DNA of 64,000 bases from Burkholderia aenigmatica. Lineage in GTDB: Bacteria > Pseudomonadota > Gammaproteobacteria > Burkholderiales > Burkholderiaceae. A program made the position numbers and the translations under genes. Location: the NCBI RefSeq assembly GCF_902499175.1, contig NZ_CABVQC010000005.1, forward strand, positions 62,001 to 126,000, written 5' to 3'. Each line of letters begins with the position of its first letter. The stretch's first letter is position 1. The notes beneath the pieces are model-generated. The model saw only the letters and a list, made by a program, of their open reading frames with translations. It made no database searches and was not told the DNA's origin. Below, in pieces: positions 30,728 to 39,311 of this stretch.

Positions 30728-30834
30728 GCGGGTAGGGCGCAAACGCGCTTCCCTCAAGCAACATCAGCACCTCTCTCCACTCAACGTAGCAGGCACGGCA
30801 AGGAGGCAGAGTCTCGCCACGCCAGAGATGCCGG
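30696..30834 (-). ncRNA. Candidate small RNA with an anti-Shine-Dalgarno loop
   Basis: Inferred from the orphan minus-strand terminator at 30690-30727. About 110 nt upstream on that strand lies GATAAAAT (30839-30846), a plausible -10, with TTACAC (30870-30865) 18 bp before it as a weak -35. The RNA would be about 140 nt. Its 5' part can form a stem GGCGTGGC/GCCGTGCC (30823-30816 with 30799-30792) whose 16-nt loop contains CCTCCTT (30806-30800), complementary to ribosome binding sites. No homology could be tested; boundaries are approximate. Confidence 0.5.
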
Positions 30835-31009
30835 TCGCATTTTATCTCAAGTAAGGTAAATGTAGTGTAATTTCGGTAAAAAATGCGCAATTCTGGATAT
30901 CACGACGCTTTCGATTCCCAAACGGACATTGATTCGCGCGGCCAATAACGCTACGCTAACGCCTTTGTTGGTCGTCAACTACTTGATTTAACAGCGGGAA
31001 CCCTGGTTC

Positions 31010-31441
31010 ATGGCACGCAAGTGGCTCCGCAACGGCGCGCTCGCGTCCGTCTTCGCGATGTTCGCGATGGGTATCGTCGGCACGCCGACGGGCAGTCTGG
31101 TTTCCGCCGCTTACGCACGGCAGGCCGTACCGGCCGATGTGGTGGCGAGCGGGCTCGATACGATTCCGACCGCCAGTCTTCCGCGCGAGGCCGTGACCAC
31201 GCTGGGCCTGATCGGAGCCGGCGGCCCCTATCCGTACGAGAAAGACGGCGTCGTGTTTGGCAACCGCGAGCGGATCCTGCCAAAAGCGAAGCGCGGCTAC
31301 TACCATGAGTACACGGTACCGACGCCGCGTGCCCGCAATCGCGGCGCGCGCCGGATCGTCTGTGGCGGGCCATTGCGCCGGATCGACAACTGTTATTACA
31401 CGGGCGACCACTACAACAGTTTTAAACGTATTGTTGAATGA
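31010..31441 (+). CDS. Secreted barnase/RNase Sa-type guanyl-specific ribonuclease
   Basis: 143 aa with an N-terminal signal sequence (basic start, hydrophobic stretch to about 25). The mature part matches microbial N1/T1 ribonucleases: FGNRERILP, YYHEYTVPTP (E100 general base), GARRIVCGG (R114/R115) and TGDHYNSFKRI (H134 general acid). C118 and C128 could form a disulfide. It would cut single-stranded RNA after guanosine outside the cytoplasm. The next gene encodes a barstar-type inhibitor, 16 bp downstream. Confidence 0.93.
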   Translation: MARKWLRNGALASVFAMFAMGIVGTPTGSLVSAAYARQAVPADVVASGLDTIPTASLPREAVTTLGLIGAGGPYPYEKDGVVFGNRERILPKAKRGYYHEYTVPTPRARNRGARRIVCGGPLRRIDNCYYTGDHYNSFKRIVE

Positions 31442-31457
31442 CTTCGGGACGAATGGC

Positions 31458-32021
31458 ATGAGCGACTCCATCTACGCGCACGAAACGGCGGCGGCGGAAC
31501 TGTTCGCAGCCGGCGACGGCAATCTGTTTCAGCGCGTGATCCAACTGCACGCGGCGGCGCAGGCTGGCGGCACGCCGGAGCAACAGGAAGCCGAGCCCGG
31601 GCTTTCATCGAACGAGGAGCCTATGAGCCTTTTCACGACCGTGCGACCCAATCTCGTGCAGTCGATCCGCGCGTTCCGCGTGCAGGATCTCGCCGACGAA
31701 GCCGGCCGGCTCGGCCAGCATTTCCTGTATGCGTATTGCGGCGCCGCGCAGTCGAAGCAGGAAGTGATGGAAACGATCGCGACGTCGTTCCTGTTCCCGA
31801 AGCATTTCGGGAAGAACTACGACGCGCTGTACGACTCCCTGACCGACCTCGTCGCGAAGGCCGGCACGCAGCCCGGTTTCGTGATCGTCCTCGAGGGGCT
31901 GCCGATCGCACAGAAGTTCGACAAGGAAGGGCGCGAGACGCTGCTCGACGTGTTCCGCGAGGCGGCCGAATTCTGGGCCGAGCGCAAGGTCGCGTTCCGC
32001 GTGTTCTACTCGTTCGCGTAA
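31458..32021 (+). CDS. Barstar-family ribonuclease inhibitor
   Basis: 187 aa from the ATG at 31458; a second in-frame ATG at 31623 with GAGGAGCC in front would give a 132-aa protein closer to normal barstar length (about 90) plus a short extension. The barstar fold is recognised in SFLFPKHFGKNYDALYDSLTDL, where Asp/Asn residues plug the RNase active site, and in the C-terminal EFWAERKVAFRVFYSF strand. It should neutralise the upstream RNase in the cytoplasm. A strong terminator follows at 32062-32090, closing this two-gene unit. Confidence 0.92.
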   Translation: MSDSIYAHETAAAELFAAGDGNLFQRVIQLHAAAQAGGTPEQQEAEPGLSSNEEPMSLFTTVRPNLVQSIRAFRVQDLADEAGRLGQHFLYAYCGAAQSKQEVMETIATSFLFPKHFGKNYDALYDSLTDLVAKAGTQPGFVIVLEGLPIAQKFDKEGRETLLDVFREAAEFWAERKVAFRVFYSFA

Positions 32022-32061
32022 GCGCGCGTCGGCCAGCGGCCGATCCGGCGAAACCCTGTCA

Positions 32062-32090
32062 AAAAAAGCCCGCTTCGAGCGGGCTTTTTT
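32062..32090. terminator. Bidirectional intrinsic terminator after barstar
   Basis: AGCCCGCT (32067-32074) and AGCGGGCT (32078-32085) form a perfect stem with a TCG loop, flanked by a run of A on the left and T on the right. On the plus strand it is a textbook terminator for the RNase-barstar transcript; symmetry means it could also act on the minus strand. Confidence 0.92.
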
Positions 32091-32233
32091 GCGTCCGCGC
32101 GTGTCGCGCGCACAGCATCTGGCCCGACAAAAACCTTTCATCGCACACCTTTTTCCGCGACAATCGGTCAGCCCGGCCGCGGCCACCGCGCCGGGCGCAC
32201 AACACCAATCATTCGAGAGAGGGCCGTTTTCCC

Positions 32234-32971
32234 ATGATCGCTACCCGATTCGCGGCGCGCGCGCGTGTGCGCCGCCCGCTTGTGCACGCGCTGGCCGCGT
32301 GCGCCCTGTCGCTCGGCATCCCGCTGGCCGCGCAGGCCGCGTCGCTCACCCCCGAACAGACCCTCGACATTTATCTGGGCGCGATCGTCAACAACGACGC
32401 GGCCAAGGTCGAGCAATTCAACGCCACGGTAAGCGCGACCGCCGATCCGAAGGATGCCAAGAACATGCTGCTGCCGGCCGACATGTACAGCGAGATGCGC
32501 GAACAGATGCTTGGGCAGGTGATGGCGTCGATGTCGGATGCCGGGCGCGAGGCGCTGGCGCCGTCGCTCGACTCGATGCTGGTCGCGTACACGGGCGCGT
32601 TGCGGCGCTCGCAGTGCAAGGCCACCGGTGCGAAGCGCACGCCGCGTGCAGGCGGGAAGGGGCAGGAACTCGCCACGGTCAGTTTCGAATGCAAGGTGGC
32701 CGACGTCACGCCACCGAGCGACGCGGTCATGACGGCCGGCAAGGACGCGAAGACCGATCAGCAGCGCTTCGCGGCGGCCAGGACGGGGTTCATCGGCGTG
32801 GCGCGCGCGTTCAACGACGCACGGGTCACCCGGCGCATCACGGGGCAGGTGGAGATGGTCGGTTCGGACCGCAAGGGCTGGACGACCGACAGCCCCGAGA
32901 GCCTGCTGAAGCCCGTCGTCGACGCGCTGTCCGGCCCCGTTGTCGCGGCGGTCGCTGCCAGCCAGCAATGA
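32234..32971 (+). CDS. Exported protein of unknown function, first of a paralogous pair
   Basis: 245 aa from the ATG at 32234. Signal peptide (about residues 1-35, ending AAQAA). The mature part starts SLTPEQTLDIYLGAIVNNDAAKVEQFN and has two cysteines in RSQCKATG and SFECKVAD, which could pair. Near the end comes RRITGQVEMVGSDRKGWTTDSPESLLKPVVDAL. It aligns along its whole length with the next gene (shared LTPEQT.D.YLGA, S.CKATG, F.C.V.DV and TGQ patterns), so the two arose by duplication. I recognise no known family. No membrane segment apart from the signal. Confidence 0.85.
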   Translation: MIATRFAARARVRRPLVHALAACALSLGIPLAAQAASLTPEQTLDIYLGAIVNNDAAKVEQFNATVSATADPKDAKNMLLPADMYSEMREQMLGQVMASMSDAGREALAPSLDSMLVAYTGALRRSQCKATGAKRTPRAGGKGQELATVSFECKVADVTPPSDAVMTAGKDAKTDQQRFAAARTGFIGVARAFNDARVTRRITGQVEMVGSDRKGWTTDSPESLLKPVVDALSGPVVAAVAASQQ

Positions 32972-33006
32972 GGCCGCCACGCCGGCACGAGCGATACGAA
33001 CCCTTC

Positions 33007-33762
33007 ATGACCCGACCGATGAACCTTTCCCTTCATGCGCGCCGCGGCGCGCGTCTTCCGTTGTTCCGTGCCACCCGCGCGGCCGTGCTGTCCATGCTCG
33101 TCGTGGCCGGTGCCGCGCACGCGGCGGTGCTGACGCCCGAGCAGACCACCGACCTGTATCTCGGTGCCTTCGTCAATGGCGACGTCGCGAAGGCGGCGCA
33201 GTTCAACGATGCGATGCGCACGCGCTTCGACGGCAAGGACGCGCTCGACGTGGCGGCCGTCTCGAAGCTCGGCGACACGATGCACGAGCGCCTGGTCACC
33301 GGCTTGCTGGCGAGAATGCCGCCCAAGTCCCGTTCCGCATTGCGCGGGCCGGTCAGCGCGTCGATCACGTCGTATCAGCAGGGGCTGGCCCGTTCCGAAT
33401 GCAAGGCCACCGGTTCGACGCAGAAGCCCAACGAATACGTCGAGGGTCAGTCGATCGCGACGGTCGATTTTTCGTGCCGCGTCGTGGACGTCGAGCCCGG
33501 CGTGAACGCGCTGAAAGAGAAGCTCGGCAATCCGCGCCTGAAAACCAACAAGGCCCTGACGACCTTCATCACGGCGTATTTCACGGGCATCGCGAAAGTC
33601 TATGACGATGCGCCGATGAGCCGCACGGTGACAGGGCAGCTCGACCTCTACGGCACGAACGAAACGGGCTGGCTCACGGGTTCCCCGGGTGACGTGCTGT
33701 CGCCGCTGGTCGACGCGTTGCTCGATCCGATCAGCAAATCGGGCGGCGAAGCCGATCAGTGA
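33007..33762 (+). CDS. Exported protein of unknown function, second paralogue
   Basis: 251 aa from the ATG at 33007 (an in-frame ATG at 33019 is an alternative). Signal peptide ends near GAAHAA at about residue 39. The mature part begins VLTPEQTTDLYLGAFVNGDVAKAAQFND and conserves the two cysteines of the upstream paralogue (RSECKATG, DFSCRVVD) and the SRTVTGQLDLYG and VDALLDP segments. It lies 35 bp after the first copy. The duplication is old enough that nucleotide identity is not obvious. Function unknown. Confidence 0.85.
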   Translation: MTRPMNLSLHARRGARLPLFRATRAAVLSMLVVAGAAHAAVLTPEQTTDLYLGAFVNGDVAKAAQFNDAMRTRFDGKDALDVAAVSKLGDTMHERLVTGLLARMPPKSRSALRGPVSASITSYQQGLARSECKATGSTQKPNEYVEGQSIATVDFSCRVVDVEPGVNALKEKLGNPRLKTNKALTTFITAYFTGIAKVYDDAPMSRTVTGQLDLYGTNETGWLTGSPGDVLSPLVDALLDPISKSGGEADQ

Positions 33763-33826
33763 GCGATGGCATCCCGGCGGTCGGCGCGGGTCGCCGGCGC
33801 ACCGGGCCTGCAAACGGGAGCGATTG

Positions 33827-34657
33827 ATGAGGATCTTCACGCGAGGGCTGCGGGTTGCCGCAGCCGTTGTTTTGATCGGCGGCGCGGTCGTTGCGGACGC
33901 CGGCGCGGCCGAACCGGCTCCGATGACGGCTTCGCCGGCGGCGCATGTCGCCGTCGAGCGGCTGCTTGCCGATCTGCGCACGCGCTCGACGCCCGGCCAG
34001 TATGCAGCGGTGGCCGGCGCGATTCACGCGTCGCCGGCACTGGCGACGCAACTGGACGAACTGGTCGAGGCCGGTCTGTTGACGCGCATCGCGGTCGACA
34101 GCGGCGACGCCGCGCTCGGCAGGACGACCGGCGCGTTGCGCAACGGGAGCGTGTGGATCCTGACGCCGGCGTTCGTCGCGAACCAGGCGCCGCGGCGCCT
34201 GTTCGACGTGGTGCAGGACGACGACATCCTGCCGGACAACATGGTGTTCGCGCTCGGCTACATGGCATGGCGGGCGAAGCACGATGCCGACGTGAGCCGT
34301 GCATCCGAGGCGCTGAAGGCATCGGACGACGGCGCGGATGCGAAGAAGCAGCGCTGGATCGACCTGAACACGCGGATCGACGCCGGCGGCTTCATCCAGG
34401 GCTGGAACGACACGGTGGATGCCGCCACGTTTCAGCATGACGGCCGGCCGATCACCATCGTGCAGACGGCCCAGATGATGATGAACCTGCGCTATCGCGG
34501 CCCGCTGATCAAGGCGATCCGGGCGACGCCGCCGGCCCCGAGGCTGCGGTTCTTCGCGCCGGCGCTCGCGCTCGACGCGGACAACCTCGACGCGCTGGCG
34601 TCGGCGCTCCAGGCTTCTCCCGTCATCGACATCGAGCCGTTGAGCGCGGCGCGGTGA
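33827..34657 (+). CDS. Exported protein of unknown function
   Basis: 276 aa from the ATG at 33827. A signal peptide runs to about residue 28 (VVADAGAAEP). The mature protein is Ala/Asp-rich and mostly helical in appearance, with VERLLADLRTRSTPGQYAAVAGAIHASP, NGSVWILTPAFVANQAPRRLF, FALGYMAWRAKHDADVSRASEAL and VQTAQMMMNLRYRGPLIKAI as the most distinctive stretches. It has no cysteine. It follows the paralogous pair by 64 bp on the same strand and may be in their operon. I do not recognise the family. Confidence 0.82.
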   Translation: MRIFTRGLRVAAAVVLIGGAVVADAGAAEPAPMTASPAAHVAVERLLADLRTRSTPGQYAAVAGAIHASPALATQLDELVEAGLLTRIAVDSGDAALGRTTGALRNGSVWILTPAFVANQAPRRLFDVVQDDDILPDNMVFALGYMAWRAKHDADVSRASEALKASDDGADAKKQRWIDLNTRIDAGGFIQGWNDTVDAATFQHDGRPITIVQTAQMMMNLRYRGPLIKAIRATPPAPRLRFFAPALALDADNLDALASALQASPVIDIEPLSAAR

Positions 34658-34714
34658 GGGTCGGCGCGGTGCGTCGACGGCATGCCGCGGCGCGTGCCCG
34701 GCCGCGCCTTGCCA

Positions 34715-35503
34715 TCACCACCCGCCCCAGCGCGCGGCGAGCGCGGCGAGCACGGCCGCGCCGGCCGTCTCGGTGCGCAGCACGCGCGGCCCAAGCGACA
34801 GCGCGGTGAACCCGCGTGCGCGCGCTGCGTTTTCCTCGTCGGGCGACAGCCCGCCTTCCGGCCCGATCAGCAGCGTGACGGTTGCGGCCGGCGGCGCGTC
34901 GGGCAAAGACGCGAACGGGAGGCTCGCGCGCGGCGACAGCAGCAGCCGCAGCTCGCCGTCGGCCGGTGCGGCCGGCAGCGTATCGAGCCACGCGTGGAAG
35001 CCGACGACCTGAGCGACGTCGGGCACGCGGTTGCGCCCGCATTGCTCGCACGACGCGCGCACGACGCCGCGCCAGTGCGCGACGCGCTTGTCCGCGCGCT
35101 CGCCGGTGAGCTTCACGACGCCGCGCGCGGTCGACAGCGGCACGACCGCCGTTACGCCGAGCTCGACGGCCTTCTCGATCACCCAGTCCATCTTGTCGCC
35201 GCCGGCGATGCCTTGCGCGAGCGTCACGCGATAGGGCGGCTCGGCTTCGGCCGGGTCGAACGTGTCGATCTGCGCGAGCGCGCTGCGCTTGTCGATCTCG
35301 ACGAGCCGCGCGCGGTACTGGCCGCCGGTGCCGTCGAACAGCGCGAGCATGTCGCCGGGCTGCAGGCGCAGCACCTGCGCGTGGCGCGCGACATCGGCCG
35401 GCAACGCGAGCGTGGCGTCGGCGCGCAGTGCCGCGTCGACGAAAAAGCGCGGCACGGCCGCGGTGGTGGTGGCTTCGTTCATGCGTGTAGCAGTGTGGGT
35501 CAT
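34715..35503 (-). CDS. rsmE: 16S rRNA (uracil-1498-N3)-methyltransferase RsmE
   Basis: 262 aa from the ATG at 35503, whose ATGA overlaps the stop of the upstream VOC gene; a second ATG at 35482 is also possible. RsmE methylates U1498 of 16S rRNA. It is a SPOUT (knotted) methyltransferase: RFFVDAAL and HAQVLRLQPGD form the N-terminal PUA-like domain, and LLIGPEGGLSPDEE plus LGPRVLRTETA form the knot. Convergent with the exported protein gene, 57 bp apart. Confidence 0.95.
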   Translation of the reverse strand: MTHTATRMNEATTTAAVPRFFVDAALRADATLALPADVARHAQVLRLQPGDMLALFDGTGGQYRARLVEIDKRSALAQIDTFDPAEAEPPYRVTLAQGIAGGDKMDWVIEKAVELGVTAVVPLSTARGVVKLTGERADKRVAHWRGVVRASCEQCGRNRVPDVAQVVGFHAWLDTLPAAPADGELRLLLSPRASLPFASLPDAPPAATVTLLIGPEGGLSPDEENAARARGFTALSLGPRVLRTETAGAAVLAALAARWGGW

Positions 35504-35916
35504 GCGTCGAGACGGCGCCCGAGCGCCCATCGGTAGCCGTCGAGATCCTCGATCTGCGCGAACCGGTCGCCCCAGAACTGATCCTGCGGCGCACTCAGCG
35601 ATTTCGCGCCCGCGTCGAGCGCGCGCTGCCAGGTGGCGTCGACGTCGTCGACATACAGATAGAACGATTGCGGCGCGATGGCGTTCGCGCTCTTCGGCGT
35701 GAGCGCGGTCGAGCCGAACGCGCCCTCGGGCGCGAACATCACGATCAGCTGGCCGCGGTAGGCCATCTCGACGTGCATGATCGCGCCGTCCTCGTCGTGC
35801 ACGTCGCGCAACTCGAAGCCGAATGCGGCCTGGAAGAAATCGATGGCCGCGCGCGCGTTGCGTACGGCCAGGTAGGGCGTCAACCAAGGCACGTTGGCCG
35901 GACGTGGATCGGTCAT
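35500..35916 (-). CDS. VOC-superfamily (glyoxalase/bleomycin resistance-like) protein
   Basis: 138 aa. The VOC fold is indicated by PYLAVRNARAAIDFFQAAFGFELR in the first half and FYLYVDDVDATWQRALDAGAK...FWGDRFAQIEDLDGYRWAL in the second, matching the betaalphabetabetabeta modules and the PhnB-like subgroup. Substrate unknown. AGGAGA lies 7 bp before the ATG on the minus strand. Its stop overlaps the rsmE start, implying co-translation, although no functional link is known. Confidence 0.92.
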   Translation of the reverse strand: MTDPRPANVPWLTPYLAVRNARAAIDFFQAAFGFELRDVHDEDGAIMHVEMAYRGQLIVMFAPEGAFGSTALTPKSANAIAPQSFYLYVDDVDATWQRALDAGAKSLSAPQDQFWGDRFAQIEDLDGYRWALGRRLDA

Positions 35917-36077
35917 GAAAATCTCCTGTGGGGGCGCTTCGGCACGTGCTCTGATTCCATGCGTCGACGTTCGTTCAGGGGGCGGCGCGGCGTCCGGGGC
36001 GTTCCGCCCTGGTGCGATGCATCACGAATCCTGCGAAGGTGCGATGGAAAACGGCAGCGAGGCGGTCGCCCGGACGT

Positions 36078-36935
36078 TCAGCGGCGAACGCCCAGTGTAT
36101 CGCGCAGCGCGCACGGCAGGGCAAACAGGGACGCATGCAGCCGCGCGTCGTAGTAGCGCAAGCCCTGGACGCGACGGGCGGCGAGCCGTTCGTCGATGTC
36201 GTGGGCGAACAGCGCGGCCGCGTCGAGCGTGTCGCTCGCGATCGCCATCAGCCACTGCGAGCCGTACAGCGGCACGTGCGCGGACAACGGATCGACGACC
36301 GCGAAGCACGCGCGCAGGTCGTCGAGCAGCGCGGCGATGCGCGCCGCGTGGAACACCGGCGAGCCGAGGTGCATCGAGATCGCGCCGCACGGCGTCAGGA
36401 TCCGCTTCAGCCGTGCGTAGAATGCGCGCGTATAGAGGCCGGCCGCCGGCGAATCGGGCGGGGTGAGGTCGAACACGACGAGATCGAAATGCTCGACGGT
36501 CGACTCGACGAAATGCGCGGCGTCGCCGATCACGACCTCGACGCGCGGATCGTCGAGCGCGCCCTGGTGCACGTCGTCGAGATAGCGGCGCGCCATCCCG
36601 ACCACCTCGTCGTCGAGTTCCGCGATCACGATCCGCTCGATGCACGCATGCTTGAGCAACTGGCGCGCCGCGCCGCCGTCGCCGCCGCCGAGCACGAGCG
36701 CCCGGCGCGGCGACGGGTGCGCGAGCGCGGCCGGGTGCGTCATGCACTCGTGATAGACGTACTCGTCGCCGACCGACGTCATCGGCCGGCCGTCCAGCGT
36801 AAACAGGCGGCCGAGCTGCGGGGTTTCCCAGACTTCGATCTGCTGGTGCGGGGACGCGACGCGCGCGAGCCGCCGGGCGTTCGGGAAGCCGTAGGCGGCG
36901 TCGGGCGTAGGGTGGAAGAGAAGTGTCGTGCTCAC
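36078..36935 (-). CDS. speE: Polyamine aminopropyltransferase (spermidine synthase-like)
   Basis: 285 aa from the GTG at 36935. The start is favoured because a TATAAT box lies at 36979-36974, just upstream; the frame stays open beyond that. The SpeE fold shows GRLFTLDGRPMTSVGDEYVYHECMTHP with the substrate-site DEYVYHE, the dcSAM-binding LVLGGGDGGAARQLLKH, ELDDEVV and the catalytic-type DLTPPDSPAAGLYT. It would transfer aminopropyl to putrescine or act on another amine. No speD is nearby, so the exact product is inferred. Confidence 0.9.
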   Translation of the reverse strand: MSTTLLFHPTPDAAYGFPNARRLARVASPHQQIEVWETPQLGRLFTLDGRPMTSVGDEYVYHECMTHPAALAHPSPRRALVLGGGDGGAARQLLKHACIERIVIAELDDEVVGMARRYLDDVHQGALDDPRVEVVIGDAAHFVESTVEHFDLVVFDLTPPDSPAAGLYTRAFYARLKRILTPCGAISMHLGSPVFHAARIAALLDDLRACFAVVDPLSAHVPLYGSQWLMAIASDTLDAAALFAHDIDERLAARRVQGLRYYDARLHASLFALPCALRDTLGVRR

Positions 36936-36973
36936 GGGCGGGCGGCTCAGGGCTGGCAGTTCCGACGTCTGAA

Positions 36974-37002
36974 TTATAGGAGGCGGGCAGTTTGACGGAA
37001 AA
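36974..37002 (-). promoter_or_regulatory. Putative promoter of the speE-like gene
   Basis: On the minus strand TATAAT (36979-36974) is preceded 17 bp away by TTTCCG (37002-36997). Transcription would start near 36967, about 32 nt before the GTG at 36935, which supports that start codon. Confidence 0.5.
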
Positions 37003-37196
37003 CCGTGCCGGAACACTGTGCATAGACAAGGGAAATGTCAGCCCATCTGTTAAAATGACGAGCTTTGCAGCCCCGTCCGTAGGCTCCGTCCGCTTCGCGT
37101 CCGTCAGGCGCCGCACCGCGCGCCGGGAACGATTGACGCTCGAGCTTCCGGATGCCGCCGTGCCCCCGTTTCCTCGACTCGTTCTCCGGACTCGAC

Positions 37197-39224
37197 ATGA
37201 CGACTTCGTCTCCCGCCTCCACCACCCTGATGGCCAACGCGATCCGTGCGCTCGCGATGGACGCCGTCCAGCAAGCGAACTCCGGCCACCCCGGCATGCC
37301 GATGGGCATGGCCGAAATCGGCGTCGCGCTCTGGTCGCGCCATCTGAAGCACAACCCGACGAACCCGCACTGGGCGGACCGCGACCGCTTCGTGCTGTCG
37401 AACGGCCATGGCTCGATGCTGCTGTACTCGCTGCTGCACCTGACCGGCTACGACCTGCCGATGGAAGAGCTGAAGAACTTCCGCCAGCTGCACTCGAAGA
37501 CGCCGGGCCACCCGGAATACGGCATCACGCCGGGCGTCGAGACGACCACCGGCCCGCTCGGCCAGGGTCTCGCGAACGCGGTCGGCATGGCGCTCGGCGA
37601 AGCGCTGATGGCCGACGAGTTCAACCGTGACGGCGCGAAGATCGTCGATCACCACACGTACGTGTTCCTCGGCGACGGCTGCCTGATGGAAGGCATCTCG
37701 CACGAAGCCTGCTCGCTCGCCGGCACGCTGAAGCTGAACAAGCTGATCGCGCTGTACGACGACAACGGCATTTCGATCGACGGCGACGTCGTGAACTGGT
37801 TCCACGACGATACCCCGAAGCGTTTCGAAGCCTACGGCTGGAACGTGATCCCGAACGTGAACGGCCATGACGTCGACGCGGTCGACGCGGCCATCGCGAA
37901 GGCGAAGCTGTCGGACAAGCCGACGCTGATCTGCTGCAAGACGGTGATCGGCCAGGGCGCGGCGACCAAGGCCGGCGGCCACGACGTGCATGGCGCGGCG
38001 CTCGGCGCGGAAGAAATCGCGAAGACGCGCGAAGCACTCGGCTGGACGTGGGCACCGTTCGTGATTCCGCAGGAAGTCTATGCGGCATGGGATGCGAAGG
38101 AAGCCGGCAAGCGCGCGGAAACCGAATGGGATGCGACGTTCGCTGCCTATCGCGCCAAGTTCCCGGCAGAAGCCGCTGAATTCGAGCGCCGGATGGCCAA
38201 CCAGCTGCCGGCCGACTGGGCGCAGAAGGCTGCGGCGATCATCGCCGGCGCGAACGAGCGCGGCGAGACGGTGGCGACCCGCAAGGCGTCGCAGCAGGCG
38301 ATCGAAGGCCTGGCTGCCGCGCTGCCCGAGCTCCTCGGCGGCTCGGCCGACCTGACCGGCTCGAACCTGACCAACTGGAAGGCGTCGAAGGCCGTCCGTG
38401 CGAATCCGGAAGGCCCGGGCGTCCAGCTGGGCAACCACATCAACTACGGCGTGCGCGAATTCGGCATGAGCGCCGCGATCAACGGCCTCGCGCTGCACGG
38501 CGGCCACAAGCCGTTCGGCGGCACGTTCCTGACGTTCTCCGACTACAGCCGCAACGCGCTGCGCGTGGCTGCGCTGATGAAGGTGCCGTCGATCTTCGTG
38601 TTCACGCACGATTCGATCGGCCTCGGCGAAGACGGCCCGACGCACCAGTCGATCGAGCACGTGTCGAGCCTGCGCCTGATCCCGAACCACGACGTGTGGC
38701 GTCCGGCCGACACGGTCGAGACGGCCGTCGCGTGGACCCACGCGATCGCAGCCGACCGTCCGTCGAGCCTGATCTTCAGCCGCCAGAATCTCGCCTTCAA
38801 CCCGCGTACCGATGCGCAGATCGCGAACATCGAGAAGGGCGGCTACGTGCTGAAGGACTGGGACGAAGAGATCGTCGCGCGCAAGATCATCCTGATCGCG
38901 ACGGGCTCGGAAGTCGAACTCGCGATGAAGGCCGTCGCACCGCTCGCGCAGCAGGGCATCGCGGCCCGCGTCGTGTCGATTCCGTCGACCAACGTGTTCG
39001 ACCGCCAGGACGCCGAATACCGCGAACGCGTGCTGCCGCACGGCGTGCGCCGCGTCGCGATCGAAGCCGGCGTGACCGCCTTCTGGCACAAGTACGTCGG
39101 CCTGGAAGGCGGCGTCGTCGGGATCGACACGTTCGGTGAATCGGCGCCGGCCGGCGTGCTGTTCAAGCACTTCGGCTTCACCGTCGAGCACGTCGTCGAG
39201 ACGGCCAAGGCCGTGCTGGCCTAA
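37197..39224 (+). CDS. tkt: Transketolase
   Basis: 675 aa from the ATG at 37197 ([22 protein letters not shown]). Thiamine-diphosphate enzyme of the non-oxidative pentose phosphate and Calvin cycles. Landmarks: [31 protein letters not shown], the ThDP motif [13 protein letters not shown]...DDNGISIDG at about 158-190, and in the pyrimidine domain the FSDYSR and [18 protein letters not shown] segments. A TAAAAT box at 37051-37056 may be its -10. gapA follows after 87 bp. Confidence 0.97.
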   Translation: MTTSSPASTTLMANAIRALAMDAVQQANSGHPGMPMGMAEIGVALWSRHLKHNPTNPHWADRDRFVLSNGHGSMLLYSLLHLTGYDLPMEELKNFRQLHSKTPGHPEYGITPGVETTTGPLGQGLANAVGMALGEALMADEFNRDGAKIVDHHTYVFLGDGCLMEGISHEACSLAGTLKLNKLIALYDDNGISIDGDVVNWFHDDTPKRFEAYGWNVIPNVNGHDVDAVDAAIAKAKLSDKPTLICCKTVIGQGAATKAGGHDVHGAALGAEEIAKTREALGWTWAPFVIPQEVYAAWDAKEAGKRAETEWDATFAAYRAKFPAEAAEFERRMANQLPADWAQKAAAIIAGANERGETVATRKASQQAIEGLAAALPELLGGSADLTGSNLTNWKASKAVRANPEGPGVQLGNHINYGVREFGMSAAINGLALHGGHKPFGGTFLTFSDYSRNALRVAALMKVPSIFVFTHDSIGLGEDGPTHQSIEHVSSLRLIPNHDVWRPADTVETAVAWTHAIAADRPSSLIFSRQNLAFNPRTDAQIANIEKGGYVLKDWDEEIVARKIILIATGSEVELAMKAVAPLAQQGIAARVVSIPSTNVFDRQDAEYRERVLPHGVRRVAIEAGVTAFWHKYVGLEGGVVGIDTFGESAPAGVLFKHFGFTVEHVVETAKAVLA

Positions 39225-39311
39225 AGACATACGCGACGCGCGCCACCCCTCGCGCGCGTCGCACCGTGAAGCTGCACGAAACGAATTTTTTCAGCCATCA
39301 GGAGATAGACC

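Larger units (their letters stand above)
30631..31009. other. 379-bp intergenic region with terminators and AT-rich stretch
   Basis: Holds no protein gene that I can support. It contains the maeB 3' hairpin (30641-30673), an intrinsic terminator pointing to the minus strand (30690-30727), a candidate small RNA on the minus strand, and an AT-rich stretch (30835-31000) that presumably carries the promoter of the secreted RNase gene (TTGATT at 30929-30934 is a possible -35). Confidence 0.6.

Noticed and set aside
30780..30780. Short minus-strand peptide (MLLEGSAFAPYPRRAH...) with a GAGAGAGG upstream, around 30765-30700
   Set aside because: It reads straight through the terminator hairpin and has no stop before it; more likely part of the candidate small RNA than a gene.
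30800..30806. AAGGAGG on the plus strand as a ribosome binding site
   Set aside because: No start codon within 5-12 nt; the sequence makes more sense as the reverse of the CCUCCUU loop on the minus strand.
31257..31457. Extended barstar start overlapping the RNase gene
   Set aside because: The extension has RNase-antisense-frame composition (Arg/Thr/Ser-rich) and no ribosome site; start at 31458 or 31623 is preferred.
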